64,000 nucleotides of DNA from Strongyloides papillosus (GCA_005656395.1 SRSI01000011.1:1-64000), one strand, 5' to 3'; positions 1 to 12,906 are shown, numbered from the stretch's first letter. A program made the numbers and translations. The notes: generated by a model from the sequence alone, not told the origin.

Positions 1-149
1 TCAATACCTCTTTTAGGAGAATAATCAAAATTATTTACGTCAAGTCATTTTTTATTTAAAATGATACAATAAATATATTTAATCATAGAATAATTTGGAT
101 AAATAATTGAAATAATAAAATTAATATTAGATTTTAATGTAACCACCAT

Positions 150-620
150 TTATACCATGGATATTGTAGTTTTACTAATTTCGATAATTCTATATTTTTT
201 AAATAATAACTGTTTCTTGGACATTTATTTTTGTTATTTTGGCTGAAGGAATCCGTAGAGAGATGTTTGATTTTTAATAAGATGTGAATTTACACAATGG
301 TGATGAAATTTAAGATAATAAACTAATATATTTATTTTAAAATTTTAATATAACCACTTACAGGACTTAAACATTCTACTGATTTCTACATTAAAGACAA
401 ATGGAGTTCCATACTTAACATTTATTTCACGAAGATAGTTTTTAGTCTGAGTAGAGGAAATGATCTTTTAACTAAAAAAACAGTAGTAACTTCTCTTCTA
501 TCAAAGCTGCAAACAGGAGTTCCACCAACTCTAATAAAACATTTAGCAGACGTGAAACGAACTTCATCAAATATATTGATGAGAAAATTAAAAGTACTAA
601 TAATATTTTCAAAAGCAACA
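150..620 (-). pseudogene. TTL pseudogene 1
   Basis: Decayed transthyretin-like gene. The ATG at 620 starts a hydrophobic leader (MLLLKILLVLL). The TTL core then continues in other frames: one segment reads IRVGGTPVC, matching the strand ending in the first conserved Cys. A third frame carries INVKYGTPF and ends in FKSC just before a GTAAGT donor near 350. Exon 2 (about 320-150) still reads YLKFHHHC, matching the family's K-I-x-H-x-C, but has in-frame stops. At least two frameshifts plus stops make it a pseudogene. It is closest to the next two copies. The gap to 1119 holds no gene that I can see. Confidence 0.7.
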
Positions 621-1119
621 TTTGAAATGTTTTAAATTTTTATAAAAAAAAATTCGTTATATATTGGAAATCATAAGCAAAATATTAACAATTAAATATT
701 TAAATTTTTTGTCAGAGAATCAACAAATAAAAGATTGATTTTAACATTTATTGATTTTTCTTTTGGTTATAACTAATCTCTCTATGTAAATTGAAAATGT
801 TTTGACGACATTTTGTCAAATTATTATACAATTCTTTTTTTTTTCAGATTTATCCATGCTATTTTTAATGTATTATATTTGAACTTTTTTTACGAATTAT
901 AAATATGATTTATCAATTGAAAATAACATACTATCTATATATATTGGCTGAAGAAACTATTTTTCAAAAATGGTAATTAAAGAGATTAAAGACAGAAATT
1001 ATTATTTTTATAAGTGTTATAAATTCAAAATCTTAGAAATATGTTGAAACAAGACCAAAAATTATTTTAGTTTTATATTTACTCTGTTGTTTAAATAAAA
1101 AGAGTTATAATATAATGCT

Positions 1120-1612
1120 TCATCTTCCACTCATATGCATTCTTAGTCTTGAACCTTTTAGTACAAATAAATTAAGATTTTTCAAATAATAGCCTTTCCC
1201 TAGGAATTTATTTTTTTACTACTCTTGTTACGTATTGTGAAGGAATTGGTAGAATACTTGTCATATTTTGACCAGAATTAGTCTGTTGACAATTATGTTC
1301 AACTTTGAGATAAAATTCTAGAAAATAATTTTTATTTTTTCTAATAATCACTTACCAGGTCTCCTATAACTTCTAACCTTTGCCATAAGAGAAAATGGAG
1401 ATCCAAATGGAACATGAGCCCTTTGAGCAAGTATCATTTTATTTGGATTAGTCTTTTTCCAGTAGATACATAATAGCATACCCTCTTTTATTTAGTGGAC
1501 AAAATATATCTCCAGCTATTCTAGTAAAATATTCAGCAGGTCTAAAAAGAAACCCATCTGATATATTGATGAAAATAACTAAAAATACTAGTAATGCTTT
1601 AAATTGTAACAT
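1120..1612 (-). pseudogene. TTL pseudogene 2
   Basis: Transthyretin-like copy with one frameshift in each exon. Exon 1 starts MLQFKALLVFLVIFI (signal peptide) and runs through YFTRIAGDIFC (first family Cys). It shifts frame in an A-rich stretch near 1450 and resumes with AHVPFGSPF, ending RRPG at a GTAAGT donor. Exon 2 begins after a TAG acceptor near 1322 and reads FYLKVEHNC, the conserved H-x-C, then hits a stop after RVVKK. The tail continues in another frame. Spacers on either side (621-1119 and 1613-2118) show only AT-rich sequence related between the units. Confidence 0.75.
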
Positions 1613-2118
1613 TTGAAAATGTTTAAAAGATGTATTGGAAAAAATTCATTATATATCGGAAACTATTAAGCGAGATAGTAGTAATTAAATATTTAAAATT
1701 TTTTGCAAGAATAACCAGCGAATTAAAAAAAATTTTATTTTTAATATTTATTGACGTTCCCTTTAAATGTTAACTAATTCCTTGTTTGTATAATTGAAAT
1801 GTTTGATGATTATAATGATAACATTTCGCTAAATTATCACACAATTTTTCTTCAGATTAATTTATGCTATTCTAAAGCTTCTATGTTTTTAATTTTTTTT
1901 TAAAATTTGCTGATATGATTTGACAATTATAAATTGAATAAATTTTGTGTACTTGCTGATGAAATCATTTATCATAAAATGGACAATTGAATCAATAAAA
2001 ATAAAAGTCATTGATTTTACAAGTAATATATATCAAAAACTTTAAATTATATTAAAGTAAAATAAAAAATTATATTATTTTATTATTTATTTTGTTGTTT
2101 AAATAAAAAGACTGATAA

Positions 2119-2623
2119 TTAAAATGCATTATCTCCACTAATACGTACAAATACTTTTGTTTTCTTTAATTTTAATAAATTTAAATGTCTCACATGAAAA
2201 TAGGTTCTCGTTAGTCGTTTTCCACTCCATATTCCGATTATAAAACGTGGGGGAATTTCTAGAATGCCCGCTTTATCTTGTCCAGAATAAGGTTCTACAC
2301 AATCATGTACAATTTTAAGATACCATTCTAGTAAATAGTTTTTATTTTTTTTAATGACTACTTACCAGGCTTCCTATAACTTGTAGATTTACCAACAACA
2401 GAAAATGGGTATCCAAAATTAACATAAGCTTTTGAAGAAGTTTCATTCTTTTTGTTTCTTGGTCTTTTTCTTGTAGATACAGATTAGCAATTCCCTTTTT
2501 TTTAATTGGACAATATATATTCCCACTTATTCTAGTAAAATAATAATATTTGGTGAAGCAAAGCTCATCTGTTAAAATGATTAAAGTAATTAAAAATATT
2601 AATAATACTTTAAATTGCAACAT
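2119..2623 (-). pseudogene. TTL pseudogene 3 (exon 1 frameshift, exon 2 open)
   Basis: Transthyretin-like copy. Exon 1 opens MLQFKVLLIFLITLI and carries YFTRISGNIYC. After LQEKDQ the TTL frame continues elsewhere (SSKAYVNFGYPFSVVGK), ending RKPG before a GTAAGT donor at about 2364. Exon 2 is fully open: WYLKIVHDC, then IPPRF and HLNLLKLK, with a TAA at 2119-2121. Only the exon-1 frameshift, in the same A-rich stretch as in pseudogene 2 but of a different phase, stops it from coding. A sequencing error cannot be excluded, but the two neighbours carry independent lesions. Confidence 0.7.
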
Positions 2624-3309
2624 TTAAAAATGTTTTAAGATTTATTGAAAAAAGTCCATTATATATTGGAAATTATTGAACGGAATAATAATAGTTAAAT
2701 ATTTAAAATTTGTTGCAAGAGTAATCAATCAATACAAAAATAATGATTTTTAGTATTTATCGATATTCCTTTTGATGCTAATTCCTCATTTGTAGAATTG
2801 AAAATGTTTGATGATTATTGTGATAACATTTCGTTACATTGTTAAAATTTTTTTTCAAATTTATTTACGCCATCCTCAATGTATTATATTATAGTTTTTT
2901 TCAAATTTACAAATATGTTTTAATGATTAAAAAATGCATACTGTTTATATATTTACTGAAAAAACTATTTTTCATAATGTTGTAACCTTTGCTCATAGCT
3001 AAGGCTATGAGTTTAGCACCAAAATCCATTTATTTCAGTGAAGACTAAACTGTTTTATTATAAAAACATGCTATTTAAATAGATAATAATATAAATGAAA
3101 TTATAATAGTAACATAATTAATTATCATATATAAATATTTATATTTAAATATTAGACATAAAATGATAATTTAAATGATAAAAACAGAATTCATTATTTT
3201 TACAAGTATTAAAACTCAGAAACCTTTAATATGTTAAAGTAAAATAGGAAATTATTTTATTTTCATATTTACTTTGTTGTTTTAATAAAAAGAATTGTAA
3301 TTTACATAC

Positions 3310-3790
3310 TTTCTTTTCTACTCCAAATTCATCCAAGTACTGGTTCTTTTAGGCTCGTTAACTCCAAATGTTCTACAAAAATGCCTGGTTTTTACCATTT
3401 AATTCTTATTATATGTATAGGAAAAATTTGTTAGACGTATACTTTTTCTTGAAAAAATTATAGTACTCGCAATGATGAACAATTTTAATAGTTAATAGTA
3501 ATAAATAGCTTTTAATTTTTATATAGTCATTTATCAGAGGTCATTATACTTCAATTTTTTCTTGTAGATAAAAAAAATTTTCATAAAAAACATGTACTTC
3601 ATCAACAAGTTTCAATCAATTTACAAAATTATGTTTTTCAAATAAAACATCTGCATTTCCTTTTCTATTAATTTTGCAAATAAGAGTTCAACAATTTTAT
3701 TAAAACTTTAAACAGAAAAAAAATGAATTTCATCTGTTATATTGATGAAATTAATTAATAATATTTTAAATACCTATATATGAAAACAAT
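3310..3790 (-). pseudogene. TTL pseudogene 4 (relic)
   Basis: Strongly decayed transthyretin-like relic. The exon-2 part reads IKIVHHC near 3440-3460, matching the conserved K-I-x-H-x-C, followed by frameshifts and stops. The exon-1 part (about 3530-3790) keeps only scattered similarity, and the start codon is gone. It is spaced as expected for the array (about 1.2 kb from its neighbour). Moderate to low certainty. Confidence 0.45.
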
Positions 3791-4769
3791 TAAAGGCTAG
3801 TAAAAAAATCCATTCAATATTTGAAAATTAACAAGCAATATGTAACAATTAAACATTTAAAAATAAAACATAGGAAAAATCAAGGTATAAAAAATATGAT
3901 TTTTAATATTTAATAATATTTTTTACATTGTTGTACACCTCAAAATTGAAACATTGTGGTATCAGATATTATAGATTGTGTTAAAGACATAATAACTTGA
4001 TGACATTTGATTTAATAATTTTTTTAATTATAAAATATTCTTCTATTTAAAATTGAGCATGTCAAAAGTAAATATTTTCATTTATACTGCAGAAAATTAT
4101 GAGATTATAGAAATAATTTATTTTTTAAGTAAAACAAAATTATTCTACAACGAAAATAATGACCAAATTGTATATATAAACTCTTATTTCACCATCATTT
4201 CGTCATTTTAAATATCTTATATTAATGTAATTGTAATTCTATTTTAATGTAATTCATTTCAGATCCCGTTTTTGTTATTTTATACTTATTTATATTTCTA
4301 ATAAAGCCTTTCTTTATGCTTCTCGTATAGTCTTGAATACTTTAAGTAATTATCCTATATTTCTGAAGACCTTCTAGCATTGCTACCTTACTGATCTGAT
4401 TATCTATCAGTTATATAAATTTTACTATTTGCCCAAATGTGATATCAATTTTCCTACTAAAACAATAATATTAAACAATAGTAAAATCAAAGTCATCATT
4501 TCTATTAATCTTATTTAAATCATTACTTTTAAAAATTATCAAAATGAGATAATAAAATATTATATTTTTCGCTCACTCTAGTTTTTTGTTAGAAGGCTTT
4601 CATTTTATGATGATTTTTTGCTAGATTTCTTATTTTTTTAAGATACTGCCTTCCCAGGCTCCTTATTTATGGCCATTACTGTTTATTTTAGTAGTATTTT
4701 CATTCAATGATACTCTATTATGAGAGACATTTTTGGTAATGCTTTTTGTTGAAAAGATTTTAAATACTT

Positions 4770-5050
4770 AGTTAAACTAGAAATTTTTAATTATGATGGA
4801 GTAGTCCCAAAATCTATAGTTCCAGTGTCAAAAGAAGTCTTGTCTAACCTCTATCTACATTTAAATTTTTGAGGTACTTTTTTGATTAATATTTACCGTA
4901 TGAGACTTTATATCTTATAGATCCATAAAGTATTTCTATGTAAAGTGTTTAAAAAGAAAGTTATGAGTTTTTAAAAAATCACTTACAAGTTTTTACAAAC
5001 GTCTAGTTCTTCCAGTCAAAAAAATACGTCATTTTATCTGACAAATATTT
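4770..5050 (-). pseudogene. TTL pseudogene 5 (relic)
   Basis: A short remnant. Minus-strand 5045-4985 reads FLTGRTRRL, then a stop, then KL before a GTAAGTGA donor, just like the end of exon 1 in the intact copies (compare GWTRR and GKTRS). Below it, 4880-4780 reads VPQKF and, further on, TSFDTGTIDFG, resembling the exon-2 strand that precedes the family's ELSxL. The rest of exon 1 is unrecognisable. Low certainty; a profile search would decide. Confidence 0.35.
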
Positions 5051-6005
5051 GAACAAGATACTTGACATCTGGAAAAGAGCGGCGATATCGGAGATCATAA
5101 CATAAGATCATCTTACTTTTTAATACTTACATTTTATACGTAATGCTATTCTAGCTTAACATTTTTCAAATGGAAAAATAACTTTAGTAGGTTTGTAGAC
5201 GAAAAAAATTTAAAATGTTATAAACATATTTTAATACATCCTGAGAAAAAATTTTATGATTTTTAATTTATGAAATTCATTGTATATTGAAATTTGCAAC
5301 GTTAAATGCAAAAAAAAATATTTAAACTTTAACGTACAAGGAATTATAGGTCAAAAATGTTGACTGAAATATCTTTATTTTGCAGATTATTTAATTTCGA
5401 TATTGCAGTAATCTAATACTTTATAAATAGGTGAAAATGTTATGCAATTTATGACTATTTAATAAAGTTTTATGAAAAAAAGCATTCAGGAACAAATTAA
5501 GTAAAAATATTTTAAATGAATTATTTATTTAATCTTTATTTTAAACATTATAAAGTACTTAAAATTACTACATACTTTTATGTAATTCATTTTTAATTGT
5601 TAACATTTATTTAGATACTTTTTTTTGAAATTTTTATTATTAAATGCAGATGTTGGCTTACTCTATTCTGAAGTCTCTAAATGATATTTAAAATATGATT
5701 GTATGAATATTTCTACATATTGTTTATTTATATTTATTAGTCTCCTAATCATGTACTAATATGTATATAATATTTTGCTATTAATTATTAATAAAATTCA
5801 TTAGTTATTTTAATACTCTTTTGCACATAGGTTGTAAATATACTTTAAAAACTCTCGTTAAGTAAGAAGCAAATTTTATAAGATATTAATATAAAACGAT
5901 TTAAAAATCAAAGCCTTTATTTTATTACTTGTATTTGTAGTTTCAAAAATTGTAAAATAAAGGTAAAAATTTTTATTTTTAATTTATTTTCTATTTGAAC
6001 TAAAT
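5051..6005. other. AT-rich spacer without a recognised gene
   Basis: I see no open frame with family similarity, no RNA gene and no clear repeat here. The stretch is A/T homopolymer-rich. The same holds for 3791-4769 apart from the relic beside it. Confidence 0.5.
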
Positions 6006-6496
6006 TTATTCAATTTTATGTAGTCCAGTAGATTTTATAATAGTCCCTTTAAGTTTGGATAATTCCGTTATTCCCATAAAGCAAAATTTTGGTTTTTTGC
6101 TTTTTACGATACACGTTCGAGGAATTTCTTTTACAAACAATTTTTCGTAGCTTGGCTTGGAAGGCACACAATTATGAATAATTTTTACAAAAAGAACTTT
6201 AAAAAATGTTAAATTTTTCTATGTAACTTACAAGGTTTTCTATGACTTCTGATCATTCCAGCAAGATAAAAGTTAGTTCCATATGTTACAGTTTTTGCAG
6301 CAATATAATTTTTAACTACGTAACGACGATTGTCATATGATATCAAAATTCGAGCAATTCCGCTTTTGGAATACATACAGTAGAGAGCACCCGATATTTC
6401 AGTTGAATATATCTTAAATGGACCAAAGCATAATGCTTCTGTAATTTCATAGATAAGAATAATTAAAAATATAATAAATGATTTAAATATGACCAT
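6006..6496 (-). CDS. Transthyretin-like secreted protein TTL-1
   Basis: Predicted 151-aa secreted TTL protein, exons 6232-6496 and 6006-6196, with a 35-nt intron (GTAAGT...AAAG). Residues 1-20 form a signal peptide (FIIFLIILIYEITEA). YSTEISGALYC carries the first conserved Cys and exon 2 starts FLFVKIIHNC with the second; in TTL proteins these two usually pair. IPRTC and ITELSKL close the beta-sandwich. The joined exons stay in frame only with this intron, and reading through it stops immediately after KPCK. A TATA-like TATTTAAATA lies 35 nt before the ATG. It is the paralogue of the broken copy at 9595. The function of nematode TTLs is poorly defined, and this copy is very diverged from textbook members. 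Confidence 0.82.
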
Positions 6497-6529
6497 TTCA
6501 TAAATATTTTACTGCTGTTGTTTAAAAAT

Positions 6530-6541
6530 TTATTTAAATAC
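6530..6541 (-). promoter_or_regulatory. TATA-like motif of TTL-1
   Basis: Minus-strand GTATTTAAATA about 35 nt before the ATG at 6496. The same motif sits at the same distance in most TTL copies. Confidence 0.45.
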
Positions 6542-7716
6542 TATAAATTATCATAAATAATGTTAGAAAATAAATATTTAAAATTTAATATGAGAAGAAT
6601 CATAAAACAAAGATTAAAATTTTAAACATTTCTTATTATTTTACGATCTTTATTAACGAAATTTAAGCATTTTCAGAAACTAGATATTCATTAAAAAAAT
6701 TAAAATTTGATTTAACTAAAATATGATTTGATACAACTTCACGGTAACAAAAAAAAACTCACAAAAAATTGCAAATATCTTAAATGAATTACAATATTTA
6801 TATGAAAAATATTTATAATTAATTATAGCAATAAAATTTTTAACCACATTATTTGAAAATATTCAGTTTTGTATTTTATTTCATAGTTCACTTTTTATCA
6901 ATAATCATTATGTTAACTATAATTTTAATTTTTAACAATATTTCGTACAATTTTTCTATAAATACTGGTGGTAGATATCGGGTTATTCCATTCTAATACT
7001 TCAAAATGAGATATAAAAAAATTCGGACACAACCATCTTTATATTTTATTAATTTCATCTATTAACAATATGCTTTGCTATATTTATTAGAAATCTTTAC
7101 TAATTACTTTAATACTATTTACCTAAACAATATACTATATTTTGGTTATTATGTACTTTTATTTTTCAAGATTTAATTTATAAGTAAATTAAAACTACTA
7201 TTTTTTAAATGTTTTGTAAATTCAAAAGTAAACGTTACTTTTTCTAAATTAATTCTAATTTATGTATTAAAATCATAATATCTATCAATGATAAATTTTT
7301 TGTATAATTGAATATGAGTTGTAAATTTCTTTATTCATAAGAACAACAAATTTAATTTATTAACCGTGAAAATCCAAGAAAGAGTTTTGCTGTAATGAAA
7401 AATAACCTATGATTTGTATTATGATAGTAAAATTATTGATTACTTTAACTAGTGATAGTGATATGTAATACAAAATTAATCACTATTGATCAATCGTAAT
7501 AACTGAATAGAATACAAAGTTTCGAATGCTAAAAATCGAAGAAAATGATTAGATTAAATTGTCACGATCTTATTTACTAAAATGAGATATCAAGAACAAA
7601 ACCCTTCTAGGTATCAGTAATAAAAATTCAAGTGAATTAAAAACGAAAAAAAAATTTTAAATTACTGTAATTTTTATTTAATTTATTCTTTTTCTTAAAA
7701 TTATCTTATTTTATTG
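6542..7716. other. Spacer between TTL-1 and TTL-2
   Basis: No gene recognised. It is homologous along most of its length to 10140-11518, the equivalent spacer of the duplicated pair: both hold a motif beginning ATAAATA(C/T)TGG near 6958 and 10768, and AAAATAACCTAT near 7399 and 11209. This is duplication debris rather than conserved function. Confidence 0.55.
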
Positions 7717-8206
7717 TTAAAGACGCCCAATTGCAGCATGTTTTATCAATTTTCCTGGAAGTTTGGATAGTTCTATTTTTTTTACATTAAAATAGATAAA
7801 TCTCCTGGAACGAGTGATATGCTTTTTAGGGATAGCAACGACATATACTCTTTTGTAATAATTCTTATTAAATAGATTACAATTATGAATAATTTTAAAA
7901 TAAAGAACTTTTAAAAAAAATATTAATTTTTTTATATAATCACTTACACGGCCTAAGAAAGCTCCTAGTTTTTCCAACAAGATAAAATTTTCTTCCAAAA
8001 GTTACGATTTTGCCAGAGACAATGTTTCTTCCTAGTTTAGGAGTAGGGTTTTCAGATATCACAATGTAAGCAAATTTTACATGGCGATATCTACACGTTA
8101 GACCTCCAGTAACTCCAGTAAAATATCGTGGAAATATTCGAAAGAATGCAGTAGTTGGATAAATAAGAATAGTAAAAAGTATAGTATATTTTTTAATACT
8201 AAACAT
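7717..8206 (-). CDS. Transthyretin-like secreted protein TTL-2
   Basis: Predicted 149-aa TTL protein, exons 7948-8206 and 7717-7907, intron 40 nt. The leader is MFSIKKYTILFTILIYPTTA. The core YFTGVTGGLTC holds Cys 1. VTFGRKFYLVGKTRS is the strand seen in all copies, and the intron interrupts the codon after RP. Exon 2 reads FLYFKIIHNC, then VAIPKKHITRS and KKIELSKLPGK, the closest match in the window to the classical TTL C-terminus (IP..Y / G.(I/L)(E/N)L). The tail is basic (LIKHAAIGRL). It has the same orientation as its neighbours and its duplicate is TTL-3. Confidence 0.85.
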
Positions 8207-8237
8207 TTAAAAATGCTTCACTACTGATGAAAAATTT

Positions 8238-8248
8238 CTTTAAATATT
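8238..8248 (-). promoter_or_regulatory. TATA-like motif of TTL-2
   Basis: AATATTTAAAG on the minus strand, 32 nt before the ATG at 8206. It is identical to the motif before TTL-3. Confidence 0.45.
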
Positions 8249-9594
8249 ATTTTGGAAATATTGGAAACAAATATTTAAACTTTAGTGTAATAATAACTAT
8301 AAAAGAGTGATTGTAGAATTAAATGTTTTTTACTTCCTTTTTCTTCTTTGTTAGTTAAATTTTATTGTTATCGAAATTAGATATTTTTTAAATAAAAAAA
8401 TTTTAATTGACTATTATTCAAATAATGTTTCATGAAACAAAAAAAATATTTACAATTAATTAGTTGGAAATATTGTAAAAAGATTATTTATATAAAAAAA
8501 TTAATCATAAACTACCAATGATTTGAATTTTGTGAAAGGGATTTTTTTATTAAATCATACTAGGCTTTTTAAACTCAGTAGTTGTGGCTTCCACGGTTTA
8601 GTGGTTTTATCACATTTATTTGTTTTTAAAAAAAACATCATAAAAAGAGTATTAAGTTTATTTGTTAATAACCAATTTAACATTAAGCTATCAACGATAA
8701 ATTAACTTTTAATTGGTTTGTTTTTCTAATATATCATTAGAAATTAGTGCCTATACTATTATTAATCACAATTTTATTTAATACGTTTCAATAAATTGTT
8801 TTGAAATTTAATTTTTTTATTGATAAATATCGTGAAAACTTTATTTTGCGAAATTTTAACATTTATATTGGTAACAAATAATTATTTTCATCATTTTTAT
8901 ATTTTTAAGAGAAATAAAAAAAAGCAGATATGGATATCTTTATATATTTCTATAATGTTTACAAATTTTGTTAACCTTAAAAATAATGTAAATCTAGAAA
9001 TTGTCAAAAATAAATAGATCAACTAGAGACCAGTTCCCTCAAATACCGCCCACAATGAAAAAAGTGGTATAAATAGAATACAGATTAAAATACTTTAATC
9101 ATTTTTCATTATATATATCTTATTATTCTTTGTAATAATTGTAATTCATTGATGTAAATTGAAAACTTAAGTGTTAAATCAAGAGTCTCAAGAATTTTTT
9201 ATGATTCTTCAAAACTACAATTTCATGATTTAGCTACAATATATATCTTATATTTAGAATATTACCATTAAAAAACCTTTCTTAAAGTCTAATACCATAT
9301 CATAAAAATATTCTACATGTATTAGGATATTTTTCAAATTTATTTTTCATTTAATTAAAGATATTTTTTACTAATTTTTTAAAATTTCAGAAGCACACTA
9401 TACCACGTCAAAATTTTTTTTTATTTATTTATCAACAAAATAAAACATATTTCAAAAGATAATAATATAAAATGATATAAAAATTAAAATCATTACTTCT
9501 TTTAATTATATTTAATTAATAGTTTTAAAAATTGTAAAATAAAAGTAAAGATGTTCATATTTTATGTTTAGTTCATTTTCCACTTGTATTATAT
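8249..9594. repeat. Distal part of TTL duplication unit 1
   Basis: No gene. The part from about 9010 to 9420 is clearly homologous to 12650-12906 plus 13793-13980. Shared landmarks are the CGCCCACAA near 9047 and 12694, AATAATTGTAATTCATTGATG near 9136, and AGTCTCAAGAA. The mariner at 12907-13792 is missing here, so the AATATATATC near 9238 corresponds to an unfilled target. Short plus-strand open frames at 8523 and 8820 have no family features and are not called. Confidence 0.7.
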
Positions 9595-10087
9595 TTATCC
9601 GATCTTATTTAATCCAGTAGGTCTTATCTTACTCCATTTAAGATCGAATAATTCTATTATTCCCATAAAGCAAAATTGTGGTCTTTTGCTTTTATTGATA
9701 CACCTTTGAGAAATCTCACTGACGTGTATTTTTTCGTAGTGAGCTTTGAGATGCATACAGTTATGAATGATTTTTACAAAAAGAATTTAAAAAGTTGTTG
9801 TTAATTTTTTCATACAACTAACGAGATTTTCCATAACTTATAAGCATTCCAACAAGATAAAATATAGTTCAGTAACTTACAATTTTTGAAGCAATATAAT
9901 TTTTTTCTATATGACGACGATAGTCTTTAGAAATAAAAATGCGAATAACCCCGCTTTTAGAAAATTTACAACTGATAGGTCCTGAAATTCCAACTGAATA
10001 TAACTTAAATGGATTAAACCGAAATGCATCTGTAATTTCATAGGTAAAAATAATTAAATGTATTATAAATGTTTTAAAAGTAACCAT
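9595..10087 (-). pseudogene. TTL pseudogene 6 (duplicate of TTL-1)
   Basis: Exon 1 starts MVTFKTFIIHLIIFTYEITDA and keeps YSVGISGPISC, but the codon after KIVSY is TGA where TTL-1 has GGA (Gly). The frame then continues correctly (FYLVGML). The donor reads GTTAGT instead of GTAAGT and the acceptor AG is AA. Exon 2 is nevertheless open: LFVKIIHNC, EISQRC, IIELFDL, with a stop at 9595-9597. So one nonsense change and two damaged splice sites explain its loss; the coding frame is otherwise intact, indicating recent inactivation. A TATA-like CTTTAAATACT lies at 10121-10131. Confidence 0.8.
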
Positions 10088-10139
10088 TTATAAATGTTTG
10101 ATTAATGTTGGAAAAAATTTCTTTAAATACTGGGAATTG

Positions 10140-11518
10140 TCGTACAAAATGTTAGAAAACAAACATTTTATCATAAATTATTCACCAATTTCAACACAAA
10201 TTTATTTATAAGTTATAAAACTAAAAAAGTAAAATAAAACATTATTAAAAAATAGCCACTTACCCCAACTCTACCTGTGTTTTGAATGACTATTTTATAA
10301 AAACAATTCTATTTTTAATTTTGATGCCATTAAAAATATGATACATTACGCGTGTAATGTATAACACATTTAAAATTTAATATTTGAAGAATCATAAAAC
10401 AAAGATTGAAATTTTAAATATTTTTACATTCTTTATGTTCTTTATTAACTAAATTTAAACATTTTTAGAAATCGGATTTTCATTAAAAATTTAACATTTG
10501 ATTTAATTAAATTACGATTTGATACAACTGCATGATAACACGATAATATTTACAACAAAAAAGATGGAATTACTCTGAGTGAATTATTTTATTTATGTAA
10601 TAAGTAATCATAATTGATTGTAAAAATAAAATTTTTAAATAAATTTTCAATCACATCATTTGAAAATATTTAATTTTAAATATTATTAACTAACTCACTC
10701 TTTTTTATCAATAAATTTAATGTTAAATAAAATTTTCTTGAATAATATTTTGTTCAATTTTTACTATAAATATTGGTTATAGATATCAGGTCATTCCATT
10801 CAAACACTTTTAGATAACATTTAATAAATTCACACTCAAATATTTTTATATTTTACCAGTCTTTTTATATAAGAAAAATGGTCATCTATTTTTAGTAAAA
10901 TACATTTTCTAATTAATTTATATTGTTTTTCTAATTAATGTAAAATAATTTTATTATTATGCACTTTTATTTTTCAAGAATTATTTTATAAGTAAACTAA
11001 ATTTACTACTTATTAAGTGCTTTGTAATTTCGAGAGTACACATTACAATTCATAAATCAATTCTTATTTATGTATCAAAAATCCTAATTTCTATCAATGG
11101 TAGAATTTTTCCAATTGCTTAATATAAACTGTAAATTCCTTCATTTATAAGAAAAAAAATTTAAAATCAGAAACCGTGGAAATCAAATGAAGGGTTATCT
11201 TGTACTGAAAAATAACCTATACTTTGTCTTATGATTATAAAATTATTGACTATAATAACTATAGATCTGTAATGCGAATTTTAACTACCATTGATCAATA
11301 ATAATAATTTAGTAGACTACAAACTTTCGAATGATAAAAACCGAAGAAAATACTTATATTAAATTCCCTTGACCATATTTACTACAAGAGATCACATTAG
11401 CATAACTTATTTCGAATAGAAATGATAATAATTCATGGAAAATAAAAATAGAAAAAAATAAAAATTACTGTAATTTTATTTTATTTATTCTTTTTCTTAG
11501 AATTATCTTATGTAACCA
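10140..11518. other. Spacer of duplicated TTL unit 2
   Basis: No gene recognised. It is the counterpart of 6542-7716 and is collinear with it apart from a small extra segment near 10160-10360. Confidence 0.5.
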
Positions 11519-12010
11519 TTAACCCCGCCAAATTGCAGCATGTTTTACCAATTTCCCTGGAAGTTTAGATAGTTCTATTTTTCTTACGTTAAAAAAAAGA
11601 ATTCTCCTGGAACGAGTAATGTACTTTTTAGGAATACCAATAACATATATTCTTTTGTAAGAATTTTTATCAAACGCCGTACAACTATGGATAATTTTAA
11701 AATAAAGAACTTATGAACAAGTTATTAATTTTTTTTATTATCACTTACATGGTCTTAAAAAGGTTCTCGTCTTTCCAACAAGATAAAACTTTCTTCCAAA
11801 AGGTACAATTTTGGCAGAAATAAAGATTGTTTCTAGTTTAGGAGTAGGGCTTTTAGATATCACAATTAAAGCATGTTTTTTATCTCGATATTTACATGTG
11901 AGACCTCCAGTAACTCCAGTAAAATATTTTGGAAACAATGTAGAATAAAATGCAGTAGTTGGATAAACAAGAATAGCTAGAAATGTTAGAAATGTTTTAA
12001 TAGAAAACAT
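11519..12010 (-). CDS. Transthyretin-like secreted protein TTL-3
   Basis: Predicted 150-aa TTL protein, exons 11749-12010 and 11519-11709, intron 39 nt ending in ATAAG. The signal peptide is MFSIKTFLTFLAILVYPTTA. FTGVTGGLTC has Cys 1, and IVPFGRKFYLVGKTRTFLRP ends exon 1. Exon 2 reads FLYFKIIHSC (Cys 2), GIPKKYITRSRR, RKIELSKLPGK and KHAAIW. It is the close duplicate of TTL-2, still intact, whereas the other member of its unit (pseudogene 6) has died. An AATATTTAAAG motif lies at 12043-12053. Confidence 0.85.
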
Positions 12011-12042
12011 TTATAAATGCTTCACTACTAATGAAAAATCTT

Positions 12043-12053
12043 CTTTAAATATT
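12043..12053 (-). promoter_or_regulatory. TATA-like motif of TTL-3
   Basis: AATATTTAAAG on the minus strand, 33 nt before the ATG at 12010. Confidence 0.45.
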
Positions 12054-12906
12054 ATTAAAAGTTGTTTTGGAAATACTAAAAAACAAATATTTAAACTTTA
12101 GTGTAATAATAATCATAAAACAGTGATTGTATTATTAAATGTTTTTTACTTCCTTTTTTGTTTGTTAATTAAATTTTATCGTTATCGAAATCAGATATCT
12201 CTTTATAAAAAAATTTAATTAAACATTATTTAAATAATGTTTCATGAAAATAAAAGAAATATTTATTATTAAATAGCTGAAAGTATTACAAATTTATTAT
12301 TTATATAAAAAATTAATCATAAACTATCTACACATTTAAATTTTTAAAAGACATTTTTTATCAAATCATTACAAATTTTTTTATTTTTATACATTACGAC
12401 TTCCATGGTTTAGCGGTTCTATGATGTTTAATTAATTTGAAAAATTAACATAATGAAAACAGTATTTAAATTGTTTATTAATAACTAATATAACAAAAAA
12501 ATAAACTGTTAATTGGTGTGTTCTTTTTATAATACAATTATAAACTAGTGTGTCAAATATTATTAATCTCAATTTTGTTTAATACATTTTGAATAAAGTG
12601 CTTTGTAATTCAATTTTTTCTCTATTAAAATAGTGCACATTTGAGGAATGTCGGAAATAAATAAACCAATTCATGACTGGGTTTTTCAAATATCGCCCAC
12701 AAAAAAACGATATAAAAAGGATACAGAATAAAATATTTAAATCATTTATAGAAATATATATCTTGTTATTCTTCGAAATAATTGTAATTCATTGATGTAA
12801 ATAGTAAACTTAAGTTAAAACTGTTTTTTATGAGCGTTAAACAAAGAGTCTCAAGAAATTTTTATAATTCTTCAGAATAACAATCTCGTCATTTAACTGC
12901 AATATA

